A stretch of DNA of 57,360 bases from Hymenoscyphus infarciens. Taxonomy: Eukaryota > Ascomycota > Leotiomycetes > Helotiales > Helotiaceae. The position numbers and the translations under genes were made by a program. The notes beneath the pieces were generated by a model. That model had not been told where the DNA came from. It saw only the letters and a program-made list of their open reading frames with translations, and did no database searches. The stretch is from assembly GCA_001414345.1 (NCBI GenBank), contig LLCB01000348.1:1-57360 (forward strand), read 5' to 3'. Below, piece by piece: positions 45,880-56,864 of this stretch (position 1 is its first letter; each line of letters begins with the position of its first letter).

Positions 45880-47135
45880 ATGACTTCCCCTCCACCCACC
45901 ACCATGCGCAGAACGCGTTTTGTCTGTATATCCGACACCCACAATACGGGCCCTGGGGGGCCATTTAAGCTCCCTAAAGGGGACGTATTAATCCATGCGG
46001 GGGACATGACGAACCAAGGTTCCTTCTCCGAGCTACAAAAGACCATAAAATGGATCGAGGAGGCGGAGTTTGAGAGCAAAGTTGTGATTGCAGGTATGTA
46101 ATATACCGTGCCATGCCAAAGAGATTTTAGACTGATTCCATGCCAGGAAACCACGATATAACCCTCGACACCGATTTCTATACACAGTATAGCTCCTACT
46201 TCCATAACCAGAACCCCCAAGACCCCGAAACATGCCAAAAACTCCTCCAAAACCCCTCCTCTTCGATCCTCTACCTCAAACATGAAGCCGCAGTAGTCAA
46301 TCTGACCTCCCCAGACGGACCCCACACAACGTTTAAGATATTCGGTTCACCATTCTCACCAGCCAAGGGCATGTGGGCATTTGGATACAATACAGATGAG
46401 GCACATGGAATATGGGATCGCATTCCACTAGACAGCGATATCGTCGTAACCCACACACCCCCAAAATACCACTGCGATGAAAGGAAAGACAGGCGGGCTG
46501 CTGGATGCGAGGCTTTGAGGATGGCATTGTGGCGAATCAGACCGCGGCTTGCGATTTGCGGACATATACATGAGAGTCGAGGGGCAGAAAGGGTTCTCTG
46601 GGATCTGGAAATGTCGAATGTCAAGTTCAAGGAGTCTGGCGTTACTAGATGGACGGATCCAGGCATTGGAAATAAGAAGATGTCACTTGTAGACCTATCT
46701 GCAAAAGGAGGAGACCCAATTCAAAACGACGGTTCAATAGGAGATTGGAATGGACCAGAAGACGGTCTCGACCTTCGAATATCTCGCGATCCCGCGCCCA
46801 TCAAATTGCAAGAAGCAGAGCAATCTTGCAAGATTCGAAAATCATCAAGAAGTCCTAGGAGATTTAGTGTTGTAGAACGGGGATTATCACAAGTCACTAC
46901 TGTATTATTGGCTGTCCCCCCTGAGGCATTACCATTAGCTACTCTCGGTCAGGGAGGTATTCCTCCCTCCAAACGATGTGATTTGGAGGCGTTATCTGGG
47001 AGAATGGGGAGGAAGGAGACTTGTATTGTTAATGCGGCTATTACGGCGTCTTCTTGGCCGCACCGGGGATCATCGGGTGGGAAGAAGTTTAATAAACCTA
47101 TTGTTGTGGATGTGGATTTGCCTGTTTGGGGATAG
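45880..47135 (+). CDS. calcineurin-like metallophosphoesterase, 400 aa
   Basis: Exon 1 is 45880-46093 and exon 2 is 46147-47135, with a 53-nt intron (GTATGT donor, CTGAT-like branch, CCAG acceptor) that rebuilds the GNHD motif. Metal-binding motifs are in order: D19 and H21 in ISDTHN, D42 in HAGDMTNQG, N73/H74 in AGNHD, H174 in VVTHTPP and G-H-x-H at 210-213 (CGHIHES). These are the five blocks of the class related to MPPED proteins, which bind two metals and hydrolyse phosphodiesters or phosphomonoesters. The real substrate is unknown. The family core ends about residue 250; the remaining 150 residues are a Ser/Arg-rich tail with a Lys/Pro end (KPIVVDVDLPVWG). The start MTSPPPTTMRRTRF is the first ATG in frame; M9 is an alternative. 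The gene looks intact and cytosolic. Confidence 0.88.
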
Positions 47136-48132
47136 GGAATAGGGGGTTGAAGCGAAAAAGTAGCAATTGACGTACCTTTTTCGCTTCCCCTTTTCTGGGT
47201 TTTTGATTATGTGAGATGATTTTGGGCAATTGGGTGTAGTTGTTCAAGAGGATTGGGTGAATGGAGACTGATTGTCTGAACGATTTAGGAGAATGAGAAA
47301 CAATTGTTTGAACGATTTGGGAGAATTGAAAAGTATTCGAGGGGGTGTAGGAAAAAGGGGCTTTGATTGTCCTATACGATCTGGGGTAATTAGTATACTA
47401 ATAGAACGTCTGAGAAAATGGGAAAGCTGGGGGTTTGATTGCCCAAAATACTCTAGGAGAATGAGAAGTCGTGGTTTTGGGAGAACTAGGAAAGTTGGGA
47501 GTTTCTGTGGCTTACTACGAGTTAGATAAAACGATGGTTTGGATATTAGGGCCGATTATCGGAGGAGATTTGGAACACAAGCCTCTCTGAATCTCGAGCA
47601 TGGTTTTGCGTTTCTTCTGACATCTCTGGGGGAATATTTGAGAGTCTATTTGTTCGAGTGGTTACTGATAAAGAGAGTAACCTGGTCTTTTCGTACCTAT
47701 CGTTCGTGTCTGTTTTCATCGTTTTCATGTCCTGATTTTCTCTTTCTTTTTTGTTTTGAGAGGTCTTGGTTTTATTTTATACTTATCTTTTTGGCGATTG
47801 GGAGGTTGATCGAGTAGTGGGGCTTCTACCATATCTTTCAAATTTGAATAAAAGGGACATTTGAATAAGAAGGATAGATCACCAATGTGGAATATGGAGA
47901 ACTGTCTCAGCTTTTGTCAGACCAATAAACGCCCAAACCCAGGATCTCCACCTCCTTCTTAGGCTGCCATGGCTATACGCAGCTGATACGAAGCTAGATA
48001 TCTGAAAGTCACGACTCACAATTGGGGATGAGGATATTGAGGAATCAACCAAATACATTATTGGGCCCGAATTCATCGAGGCATCGAATCACAAACTCAT
48101 TCTACACCCTAAGACACGAAATCCGAGAGACT
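47136..48132. other. gene-free region with degenerate minisatellite
   Basis: Downstream of the metallophosphoesterase, between about 47265 and 47510, segments of the type GATTGTCTGAACGATTTRGG, each followed by AGAATGAGAAA, recur four times with increasing divergence. The rest shows no gene. Confidence 0.45.
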
Positions 48133-48739
48133 CAATGTGGGTAAAGTCCTTGACGAAATAGCTAAGACCGCCTGTACGACCAGAGCACCGGCCGGATCCA
48201 AGACCAAAACCGCCTCGACCACAGGCAAGGCACCATCCAAATCTAACCAAAAGTCCAAGCAATCCTCCACCCGGAAGGGCCGAAAGAGCAAGGAGTTCAT
48301 AGCTGAGGAAGAGGATAACATGGAGACGATAAAGACGGGAGCAATGATGAAGGGGTTCCAGAAGAATCAGGCGAAGACGACGAAGATGATGATAACACAG
48401 AGTAGGACGCAAGAATTAACCCGGTCGTATTATATAAAGGCGGCTCCGTATATCGAATAACAGATCTACCTCCCAAGCGTCTCCGCTAAGTGGAATTAGT
48501 TGACTTAGGCGAAGGACACCGTCAAATACTCGCTCATACCTAATAGAATAGAAAACCTTATGAAATATTTACTAAATCCAGATAGTCGAGCTATAATAAT
48601 TAAGTATTCAGACTACTCGGCTCTACTACTTAATCCTTTTCAGAGAGGTTTCATAGGAGATATAGCCGACGAACTTGGCTTAGCGCGTATCGGTGTTAAT
48701 CGTGAAAGTCGAAAATATAGATATAGATACTACGCTTAA
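48133..48739 (+). pseudogene. decayed gene, possible R3H-domain remnant
   Basis: A Lys/Ser/Thr-rich reading (48137-48460) is followed in another frame by an acidic run (EESGEDDEDDDNTE), then INPVVLYKGGSVYRITDLP and VELVDLGEGHRQIL. TAG and TAA stops there could be former CAG/CAA codons. A third frame holds NRIENLMKYLLN, YSDYSALLLNPFQRGFIGDI and ADELGLARIGVNRESRKYRY up to a stop at 48739. The last block has the pattern of an R3H domain (QRxFIxxLAxxLGLxxxGV...ES), a single-strand nucleic-acid-binding fold. The assignment rests on pattern only. No ATG start was found. DNA further right becomes TA-biased. Confidence 0.35.
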
Positions 48740-50018
48740 CTTTATACAAGACTATTACAAGTTACTTGGAGTTTATTTATAGTTGTTGTTTATCTCGGGT
48801 ACGAGGAGTTAATTTCTTGAAATTTCTATAGAGAATCTAGGAAATTAAATTATTATGTCTCGATATTAAGTTATATATTTACTAGGTGTGACAACTTAAA
48901 TTCTCTTTCTCGGGGCTTTTATTTATAAGTTTAGCTGAGGTCTCTAATATAATAGTATTTAATCTAGTGAAGAGTGTTTAATTTACTATTAAGTTATTAG
49001 TAGAAGCGAGAATCGAGAAATTTTTAGTTAGTGAAGGTTGATGGATAAACTCGTTGCGAATCTAGGTTATAGAGAGTAATGTCTATTTTTTATAAGGTAA
49101 AATCGTGAGACTCGAGAATCAAGCTACCTACGAAAGTACCTCTTTTTTCAATACTCTAAGCCTAAAATTTGTAGATTTTAAGATCGTATATTAAGAACTC
49201 AACTTATAAACAGAATTCACAAGCGGGAATCTATACTAAACTTTCACTTCTACTCAACAAAAACCTTGTTTACACTTAGTGATCATACCAAAACCAAAAC
49301 GACGAAGGGTGTTTCGTCGGAGGTGGTACCTGTGATGAAGGAGAGAGACGCGTTGACATTGTTGGGTAGTAGATGACACAAGTCTAGTTTTGAAGTGAAG
49401 GTTGGAAACTGATAGAGGGAGTCGATTTATGTAGATGTTTAGAGTTTAGAGACTGTAAAGAGAAAAGCTTCTTGAAGAAGGTGTTCTTCTGGTGTCCCGG
49501 ACCTCGGATAGGGATGCTACTTCGTATATTCGGATCAAGTATTCTTTTGTAAGGGACCGTTGATGGTGGATGCTCTCCCTTATCCTAAGTTCCTATTTAA
49601 TGGAGTTTGCGAGGCCGAAGAGAGAGACGTTTCTTAGGGTTCCTCTGCTTTGGAGTTTGCCGGGACGTTGTGGTTGTATCGCAGTGATCGAGAATCTCGC
49701 ATTGCTTCTTTATTCATACCATGTTAAGAAGCCCTGTCTTTGTTGATCAATTATCTTCTTCCCTCAGGTATATGCTTCTCAGTTCCAGTAGTCAAGCATG
49801 ATTTAAATGTGGTAACTGAGAACTTTCGATATCGAGAATTGTTTGAATTACCATAGCGGATGAACAAAGTTTGTAATCGGGCTGCTTCTCTCTCGTTTTG
49901 AGCCCTCAAGCTTCCCCAGCTGACCACAGAACATGAAGAAACCCTCAAACCAATACAATTAGTTCTCTCATAGACTGCGGACGACAAGCCGGCTTTCACT
50001 ACCAGTCTCTTCTAATAT
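48740..50018. other. gene-free, partly TA-biased stretch
   Basis: Several short readings around 49300-49680 look faintly protein-like (e.g. SEVVPVMKERDALTLLGS) but are broken by stops. I cannot assign any gene. Confidence 0.35.
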
Positions 50019-50441
50019 TCATAAAAATGACTGCTCTTTATGCGCGAGAGGGAGGAGTTCCTCCTGGAGCTCTTCCTCTTCATAGATTTTAGCAGCCCTG
50101 ACCTTAAGCTTCCCTGTTCCACGTCTTTCTACGTTTTTTCGTATCTTTGGATCGAATTTTTTCGGCAATTTCAGGGGTCGTAGGCGGGGATCTTTAGATC
50201 GAGGTTGTACCAAACGGATGGGATAATCAAAAAGATTGTCCGAGAACGTTAGAAGAATCAAAAATCGACCCCTGTAATCAATTATTCGAGACCATCTCGT
50301 AGAATAAAAATAACAGTCGCCGATCCACTTACGTACACTTAACAAAATGGCTCTCTCAAAATTTTCCACGGGTTTTCGTCGTGCGCCACTTTGTATATTA
50401 GCAGAACCTTCAAATTTGTCCTGATATTCTAACCATTCCTC
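50019..50441 (-). pseudogene. uncharacterised basic protein, 3' exon or remnant
   Basis: An open reading of 140 codons runs from 50441 to a stop at 50019 and has no ATG start. It begins EEWLEYQDKFEGS and ends with a basic/acidic tail (RLRPLKLPKKFDPKIRKN, then EEEELQEELLPL). A CATGAGAG acceptor-like sequence lies at the 5' edge, so it may be the last exon of a gene whose earlier exons are lost in the TA-biased DNA to the right. Just upstream a short reading ELKGHMSMHER resembles the end of a C2H2 finger, but its cysteine spacing is wrong. Function unknown. Confidence 0.35.
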
Positions 50442-50932
50442 TCATGCATTGACATGTGACCCTTGAGTTCATACATAATTACACATCTGAATTCGAATTG
50501 AAGAGCAGCTTCAAGTCTATGTACGACCCGAAAATGAATTTTCCCGGCTCGTAGAATGAAATTATATAAGTTAGGTAACGTTCATTATACCTTCCTATGA
50601 TATTTAGCCTAGAAGCTTAAGCTAAGATACTTATATAAGCACTAGAATTAGTAACTAAAGGTTTACATTATATATGATAAATCATACTCTTATATTATTT
50701 CTTTATACCCTCTTCTTTATCTTTATCTATAGCTCTTGTAAAAGTCCTTAGATAAGTACTTAACCTAGGTTTATTCTAGTATAGAAATATAGGCGGTTTA
50801 TACTCTACTTTTTATTATATTTCTTCCTACTATAGAATATCACGTATATCAAGTATATATATATCTCAAATCTGTATTTCCTGCGAAAGCTAGCTTAGAA
50901 GGTAGTATCTTCTCAAATAAACGATTTCAGAA
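50442..50932. other. TA-biased flank, promoter candidate for the next ORF
   Basis: No gene. TATATATATATCTC at about 50858-50870 is a TATA-like stretch roughly 65-75 bp before the ATG at 50933. Confidence 0.35.
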
Positions 50933-51085
50933 ATGTACTTGATTGCCTGGCTATTTGTTCTCATCAGCACATCCCTCGCCTATGCCTCCCAATTTCCCCT
51001 CTTTTCGTCACCAGAAGAAGTGTTAGAATCCACTGTTCACCGAAGCGATTTCTTTTTCGCCCATTCGGTTCTGATAAGGAAATAA
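50933..51085 (+). CDS. candidate small secreted protein, 50 aa
   Basis: The ATG at 50933 opens a 50-codon reading ending at TAA 51083-51085. The first 20 residues, MYLIAWLFVLISTSLAYASQ, form a clear signal-peptide pattern: hydrophobic core then small residues, with likely cleavage after AYA or YAS. The mature part would be about 30 residues (starting QFPLFSSPEEVLES), with no cysteine. A TATA-like stretch precedes it. It may be a first exon only; donor-like GT sites occur near its end. The location beside repeat-degraded DNA and the small secreted form recall effector-type genes, but no family is recognised. Confidence 0.35.
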   Translation: MYLIAWLFVLISTSLAYASQFPLFSSPEEVLESTVHRSDFFFAHSVLIRK

Positions 51086-52116
51086 GATTCCTTGATATGT
51101 ATTACGACTGTAGCTTAATATACGGGATGATTCGATGTCGAAGCTCACTATTTATTCTGTTGGTCTTTTGATACTGAGAACGGGAGTTGCAGATGAGGAG
51201 GAACAGGGGAGAGAGGGGGGGGGAGAACCACTTACTTTGTGGTGAACTGGTGGCCCTGGGAGTTCGGGCATTGCTGGTAATATCTTTCTCGAACTGTCAA
51301 TTCCGCGCTTGATCTCACGAGGCTAACTTCGAGACAAGTCACCGCGATGCTAGGGGAATTAGGTCCTGGTAAAGAAAATATAATAAAAAAGATAAACTCC
51401 TACGGGAACGGCACAGGCCCTAAGCCCTATAGCGGGAACAAAAACACCCCTCTAATATTCGTTAATTAGCCCTCCCTCTGGTGTAAGGTTCTCATAGTCT
51501 AACCAAGGGGAAGCGGTTCTTGGGGCTTCATTCACAAGTGCCATCTATACGAGAATCTTTCTACAAATATTCGTTAGCCATGTGTTTCCAAATCCTTTGA
51601 TAGGTCCGCTTATACTTACCGGGAGTGTTATACTGTAAGTACATCATTATGAGAGAAGTTAGAATTTCGATGGAAGCAAGAACTGATAACAAGGGACACT
51701 ACCTCCCAGCTCTAGGAGTAGAAAGCGTTCGAAAGAATTCTCTTCATCCCTCTCAAATAGAACACCAGTTGAAGTCTCGCGCCATCGGAAATAGATACGT
51801 ATTATAACTTAATCCTATCTTTGAAACGTAGGAAACCCTTTATACTATAAACCCCGGCGTTAGAGTACTAGTCTTTAACGAAACACGCTGCGATATAAGT
51901 ACAACGAATTTACCACGCTGCATGGAAGTTTTGAAAACGTCTTATACGCATCCAGATCCTACGACATATAATGCTGTTTGTACTATTTGCTATGAGAGTG
52001 CAATAAGCTTCTATAGTGAGAGGTCTAGGTTAAGAGGACGAAATAGGATGGATAGTACCTAGGTATTCCCCTATCATAAAAAGAGATAACTGACTCAAGC
52101 ATAGTAACAAAACCAT
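51086..52116. other. gene-free stretch
   Basis: No gene recognised; a G-rich run lies near 51213-51224. Short open frames lack domains. Confidence 0.35.
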
Positions 52117-52611
52117 GTGACGTATCAGAATACTACTACTACACCCGTCTCGAGAACAAAAAATCTTTCCTCAAAGTATTCCACGCTCTCTCTATCCCGC
52201 CAGAATTTAAACACTTCAACATCACATCCGAAGCCGTTCACTACACCTTCAAATAAGCATTATATAGATCTTTCTCTCCAACCACAGATTTCTTTCCTCC
52301 TCGAGAATCAAGTTGACATTCTTATCTATCAAGAGAATCTGGATCTATCTTGCAATACCGCAGACGCGAAGCGATGGATAGCTAACACGGCTTGGAAGAG
52401 ACAGACAGCTTTTGTAGCTAAGAATATGAAACCTTGGAAAAACGTTGCTGATGGGGAGGAAAAGGAGGCGGGAATATGGAAAGAGGTTAGTGTCAGGATG
52501 GGGAAGGGGAAGAGGAAGATTGGAATTGCTCTGATTACCGTTGATAAAGCAGGCCATCCGGTTTATGAATTCTTTCTATCGCTTTCACTTGCTTGCATGT
52601 TGCTACAGTAG
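52117..52611 (+). pseudogene. uncharacterised ORF, 164 codons, no ATG start
   Basis: An open reading from a GTG at 52117 to a stop at 52611. The first half is Ser/Thr/Asn-rich and the second half looks more like folded protein (DAKRWIANTAWKRQTAFVAK, then GKRKIGIALITVDKAGHPVY). It contains no ATG before residue 100, so it would need an upstream exon or be a fragment. No family is recognised. Confidence 0.3.
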
Positions 52612-54507
52612 CGAGGAAAAGCCATCATGTTTTAGCTCCCCATGGATCCGCCTGAAATCGCCATGGATTATTTCGAGATGGCCGTCTAGGAGGTCCTTCG
52701 ATTGAGTTTTTGTTTAGGTCAGGTTTCCAGTACCGACGACATTCGAATTAGAGAATAAACATAGAACACCTCAAACAAACCTCAAAAGCAAATCTAAATC
52801 CCTAACTACGAGTCTACGACCCTTAAATCATTCAACCGCACATGCCACCCTATCACCCTCCAATTACCTTTCCCTAGAATAAAAGCCAGGTACGGAAACA
52901 AAAACAAAGTTAACGAACCCCGCCAAGAACCTAAAGATAGCCGTTGATCGACGCTCATGTTTCGAAACACTCCACCGTAAAAATCAAATATCAACCCAAA
53001 CAAAAAATTCCCCGAAAAACCCCCGAGAGCTTCACTCTCATCAACTTCCAACAGAGGCGCAAACACTTCATCCACCCTACCCTTTCCCCAGAGTAAAATA
53101 AAAGAATAGAAAAGACCCAATCACTCAGCTCAACCCAGCCCAGCCCAGCTTAGCCCACCCGAAACCGCAGATCGACCCCCGAATTCTCCTAGGACCCTTC
53201 TTCAAGATGGACCCTCGATAAAAGTCCCGACACAACAATTCAACAGCATGACCTGGTACGGATATATCCGTACTTTGAAGTCGTTACAACAGCAACAGAA
53301 CGGGAATGCAGCGGAAGATGGATTTACGTCGAGCCAATTTGCATTTCGGCTCGTCTCGAGCTGGAAGAAGCGTGCTAAATGTTGCGCCATCTCGCTGGGT
53401 CAACCCCGCCGGGGATTTTCCAAGCGGCCAGGCCATGGAGAGGGAATCTCATTTGAAACTGCGGGGGGGGGGGGGGTGGATTGAGGATAAGCATGGAAGT
53501 AATGAAAGAGATTATTTTTTATTTAGGTGCGATAACGAGATAAGGGAATGGTAGAATTCGATTGGGATAATCTATATGGCAATTTGGAATTAGGTTCTGG
53601 GGAAGTCTAATCGACTGGGAATAACCTCGCCAAGGGCAACCAACAGCCAAGAAACAACCCTTGCAAATTATTAAACAATAAAAATGAGACTTGCATCGAC
53701 AAGTATTGAAAGAGGAATGAATGAAAACAGCGAGATGGTGGAAGAAGGTTAAATTTGTTTCAAACATATTTGGACAGCCCTTTTGAGATCGTAAGATAAA
53801 ACGCTGAAATAACATTCGCTCATAAAAATCCCAGCCGTAGGAAATATTAAAACAATTCATAATACATCGTCATCATAAAATACCATTTTACTTTTCCAAG
53901 TCAACCTGGCATTTAGCCAAAAATCCAGTGAAATCCCACATTGCATATCAACGCAGACCAAGAAAAGCGTTACCCAGCCCCCCTCCACATCGCATTCCCT
54001 ATGACGTATTTGAAGCAAACCAACCAGATCTCGTGAAGTTGCAGCCGTTTTCTCCCCCGTCCAAAGATAAGTCTAGGCCCTGACAGGGCTTGGAATGCTC
54101 CAATGGTTTGTCGGGATTTGAGGATTTGGGATGTGGCGGTGTGTGATTGGCTGGTGCGGTGTGGTGTGGTGTGGTGTGTCTTGCAAGGGTTGTGCAGGGG
54201 AAGATCCCGCATTTCCAATCCAGTTGCTTCAGTGTTTTCGGGGCCGAGGTGTTTTGGGCGAGAAGCGTTTGAGAGTTTTGCTCTGATGGCAGAGGTGGAT
54301 AGTTGGATATCTGAATCGACCATGGTGTGTTGCAGCCATTGTGCTTCCTCCTCGTAGTCGTTAAGGGGATTTCCCATCCCGGGTTTGCTTCAAACTTGCG
54401 AATTCCAGCTGACCGATTTGCCCTTTCCGAGTTGTTGATGTCGTTAAGTGTTGTTGTTCTGTGTTCCATACCAGTTCTGTTGAGTCCTGGTCTCCCTTAT
54501 ATATCTT
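52612..54507. other. gene-free stretch downstream of the CxxC protein
   Basis: No convincing gene. A 14-G run lies at 53463-53476 and GTGTG repeats occur at about 54153-54177. The part nearest 54507 is probably 3' untranslated sequence of the minus-strand CxxC gene. Confidence 0.4.
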
Positions 54508-54945
54508 TCACGCATATCCCACCATGCGGGCACATCGCTCGCAGTAGTATAGGTTGTGTCCGAATTGCACCATGCCGCTGGCCTGGGCATCCTCGGAAGT
54601 TGCTCGTCCTCCGCTGCTGGAAGATGTGACTGTTTCCACACACTTGGCACACCGTGAACAACGGAGTGTCTCCACGCGAGGAGCGTATGATCGGGAGTCC
54701 ATTGAAGAACGAGCGTATGAATCGTTGGTGTATGAGGAAGAGGCGGAGGAAGAGGCGGAGGAAGAGGCGGAAGAAGAGGATGAAGAAGAGGATGAAGAGG
54801 ATGAAGACTCGGAGGAGATTGAGTTTCGTGAGTTTCCTGAGGGATAGTTTGAGGGAGCTTGTAGATGAGGACGACGGGAGGAGGAATGTGAAGAGGATCT
54901 CGAGGACTTGGAGTCAGTCTGGAGTTGATAGTGTCTGGCAGACAT
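54508..54945 (-). CDS. Ser-rich small protein with CxxCxxC/CxxC motif, 145 aa
   Basis: I choose the ATG at 54945 (MSARHYQLQTDSKSSRSS); the open frame continues upstream but without conserved-looking sequence. Residues about 10-80 are extremely Ser-rich, including an uninterrupted poly-Ser run and SSSASSSASSS repeats. The C-terminal 50 residues carry Cys96, Cys99 and Cys102 (RCSRCAKCVE) and Cys135/Cys138 (YYCERCARMVGYA), the layout of a small treble-clef or ribbon-like zinc site. No signal peptide is visible. Function unknown; a zinc-binding adaptor is inference. The gene is intronless as read. Confidence 0.65.
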   Translation of the reverse strand: MSARHYQLQTDSKSSRSSSHSSSRRPHLQAPSNYPSGNSRNSISSESSSSSSSSSSSSSASSSASSSASSSYTNDSYARSSMDSRSYAPRVETLRCSRCAKCVETVTSSSSGGRATSEDAQASGMVQFGHNLYYCERCARMVGYA

Positions 54946-56684
54946 TGTGTAGTAGTAGGGTAGGGTTGAAGTAGCTGGTGGGGATGATTGTGGATGGGAT
55001 GGAGTCAAGACAAGCTCGATGTATTGGTAGGTCGATGGGAGATTAAAGTCGATGGAAGATTGAAAAGGCCGAGTTGAGGTTCGATGCCAGTTATTCTCAG
55101 TGGAGAACAAAGTCAAGACAAGACAAGACGATGGTGCAGGAGGACGAAAATATCATTGATATTGGCTCGCAGTAGAGTACAATTCCGAATCCAGTACTCT
55201 ACAATGCCGACTCGACTCTGGGAATCAAGGAAGGTCAAGCACCTGCAGGTGTCAGGCAAAGCGGGCTAAAGCCACTAAAACCAGTCAAGGGTGGTCCCGG
55301 GCCCAGGTTAAAACACCAAAGGGGGGAAGGTGGGGCTGGTTAGGTTGGCACTGGGAAGTTGGATGGCCTTTTTGGTGCCTTTTCGAAATGCGATCTCAAA
55401 TTCTCAATACTACGTGTACCTATAGTACGACGTGGGAGAAGGCGAGATCCGGAGCCCCTGGCCCTGTATGATGGTATGATGAAGTCAGGCGAGTTAACCA
55501 GCGGGCTTGCGGAAAGAAAAAAGGGGGTTGAGTGGCTGGGAGTCGTCGTCCGATGTAGGGCACCGATTTAAGCAAGGCCTTCTCGAAGCTTTCCAAGGGA
55601 TGGAAGAGAGAGAGATTGCTGATCTTAATTGCCGTGAGCTATTCGACGTTTATTTACGCTGAAGAGGGATGTGTTGCCAGCCCAGTATGGACGACACGGA
55701 GATTCGGGGTTTTCTTGGTGGTTGATGAAAATAGACGCCGCCGAAGGCCGATATGCAATGCAATTCTCCAACTGACAGTGGAAAAATTAGAGTGAGGCTA
55801 TGAGATTGATTTTGAGAAGAATTGGGGCAGAACGGCATGCAATTCCGGGGCCTTTTAACTGTATCATTATATGCCCTGCTGACACTGGCCGGTCTAATCG
55901 GCTCGGCCTTCAGAGGGCCGCGCATCCGGACTCGTAAACTCTATCATCAGATACTCACCCCAATTACTTACTCCTCATGGTTTTCATAATCTTCACACCT
56001 TACCTGACTTGTACAAGCCCACTCATCTGGACCCTTGATTGCAGAAAACAACGAAACAAATACTTAACATGCCAAGTGTACTTTTAAGAGTTGGCTACTT
56101 AGTGGCCTGAAACATCGGTTCGATGCCAAGATCAATTTATATCTGTTGGAGTACGCAACAATCAAGAGACGACTTCATTCTAGCTCCGATTTGTATTTGG
56201 TCCAGCTTCCATTCAGCTCCAGTACACGTACAGCTCAGATATGCCCTTTTTCTTTACTGCGGAGAAAGGCTCGGCAACCCTCAGCGGGCTCGGCGTCAAA
56301 TCATGTGTTCTCCTCCCAATTCAACACAGCCTAAGCAAATAAACATTCATTCTCTCAACAGTTGCATTATTTGAGTTTGACTTTGCTAGTTTGCAGTTCA
56401 TGCCCCCAGACAAAGAGAAGAGTCATGGGCTGAACGTAAAGGTTCTCTCGCGGAAGGTTTGGAACTTTCAAACTGTTCCTTCGGACCTTCGGACAGAGAA
56501 ATGCGAGAGCAAATTAATTCCGTAAGAAGGAAACATCGTGCGATTTCGGAAGAGCGTTGCTTACCTCAACGCTGCATCGTTGGGACTATGCACCAGGGAA
56601 CAGTAACCCTCTCGTGTTTGCATCCTTCAATGTACATACTTACTGTACACGCACCACGGGCATGCCGATTTAACCGAGCCCGAG
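54946..56684. other. gene-free stretch, promoter of the CxxC gene on its left
   Basis: Normal composition; no open frame with a recognisable domain on either strand. Confidence 0.4.
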
Positions 56685-56729
56685 CCTTAGGAGGGCCAGG
56701 TCATAACGTTATGACCAGCCCTCCTAAGG
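56685..56729. repeat. 45-nt near-perfect palindrome
   Basis: Arms CCTTAGGAGGGC and GCCCTCCTAAGG flank an inner palindrome GGTCATAACGTTATGACC. The only imperfection is an unpaired CA/A step between the outer and inner stems. It could extrude as a cruciform. Confidence 0.9.
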
Positions 56730-56864
56730 GCTATATGACTCGTCTAACGTCGGTATAACCACGTCGCCTTTTAAGCTTTGTCAGCGCGCAGGTATCACGT
56801 GTAAAATCGGCCTTTAATAGCATTAAAAGAAACGTGACTAAAAAGACTAAAACCTGTAATACGT

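Noticed and set aside
54554..54974. Plus-strand Glu/Arg-rich frames
   Set aside because: They are the complement of the poly-Ser tract of the CxxC protein.
56459..56758. 99-codon plus-strand frame
   Set aside because: It runs through the 45-nt palindrome and has no recognisable content.
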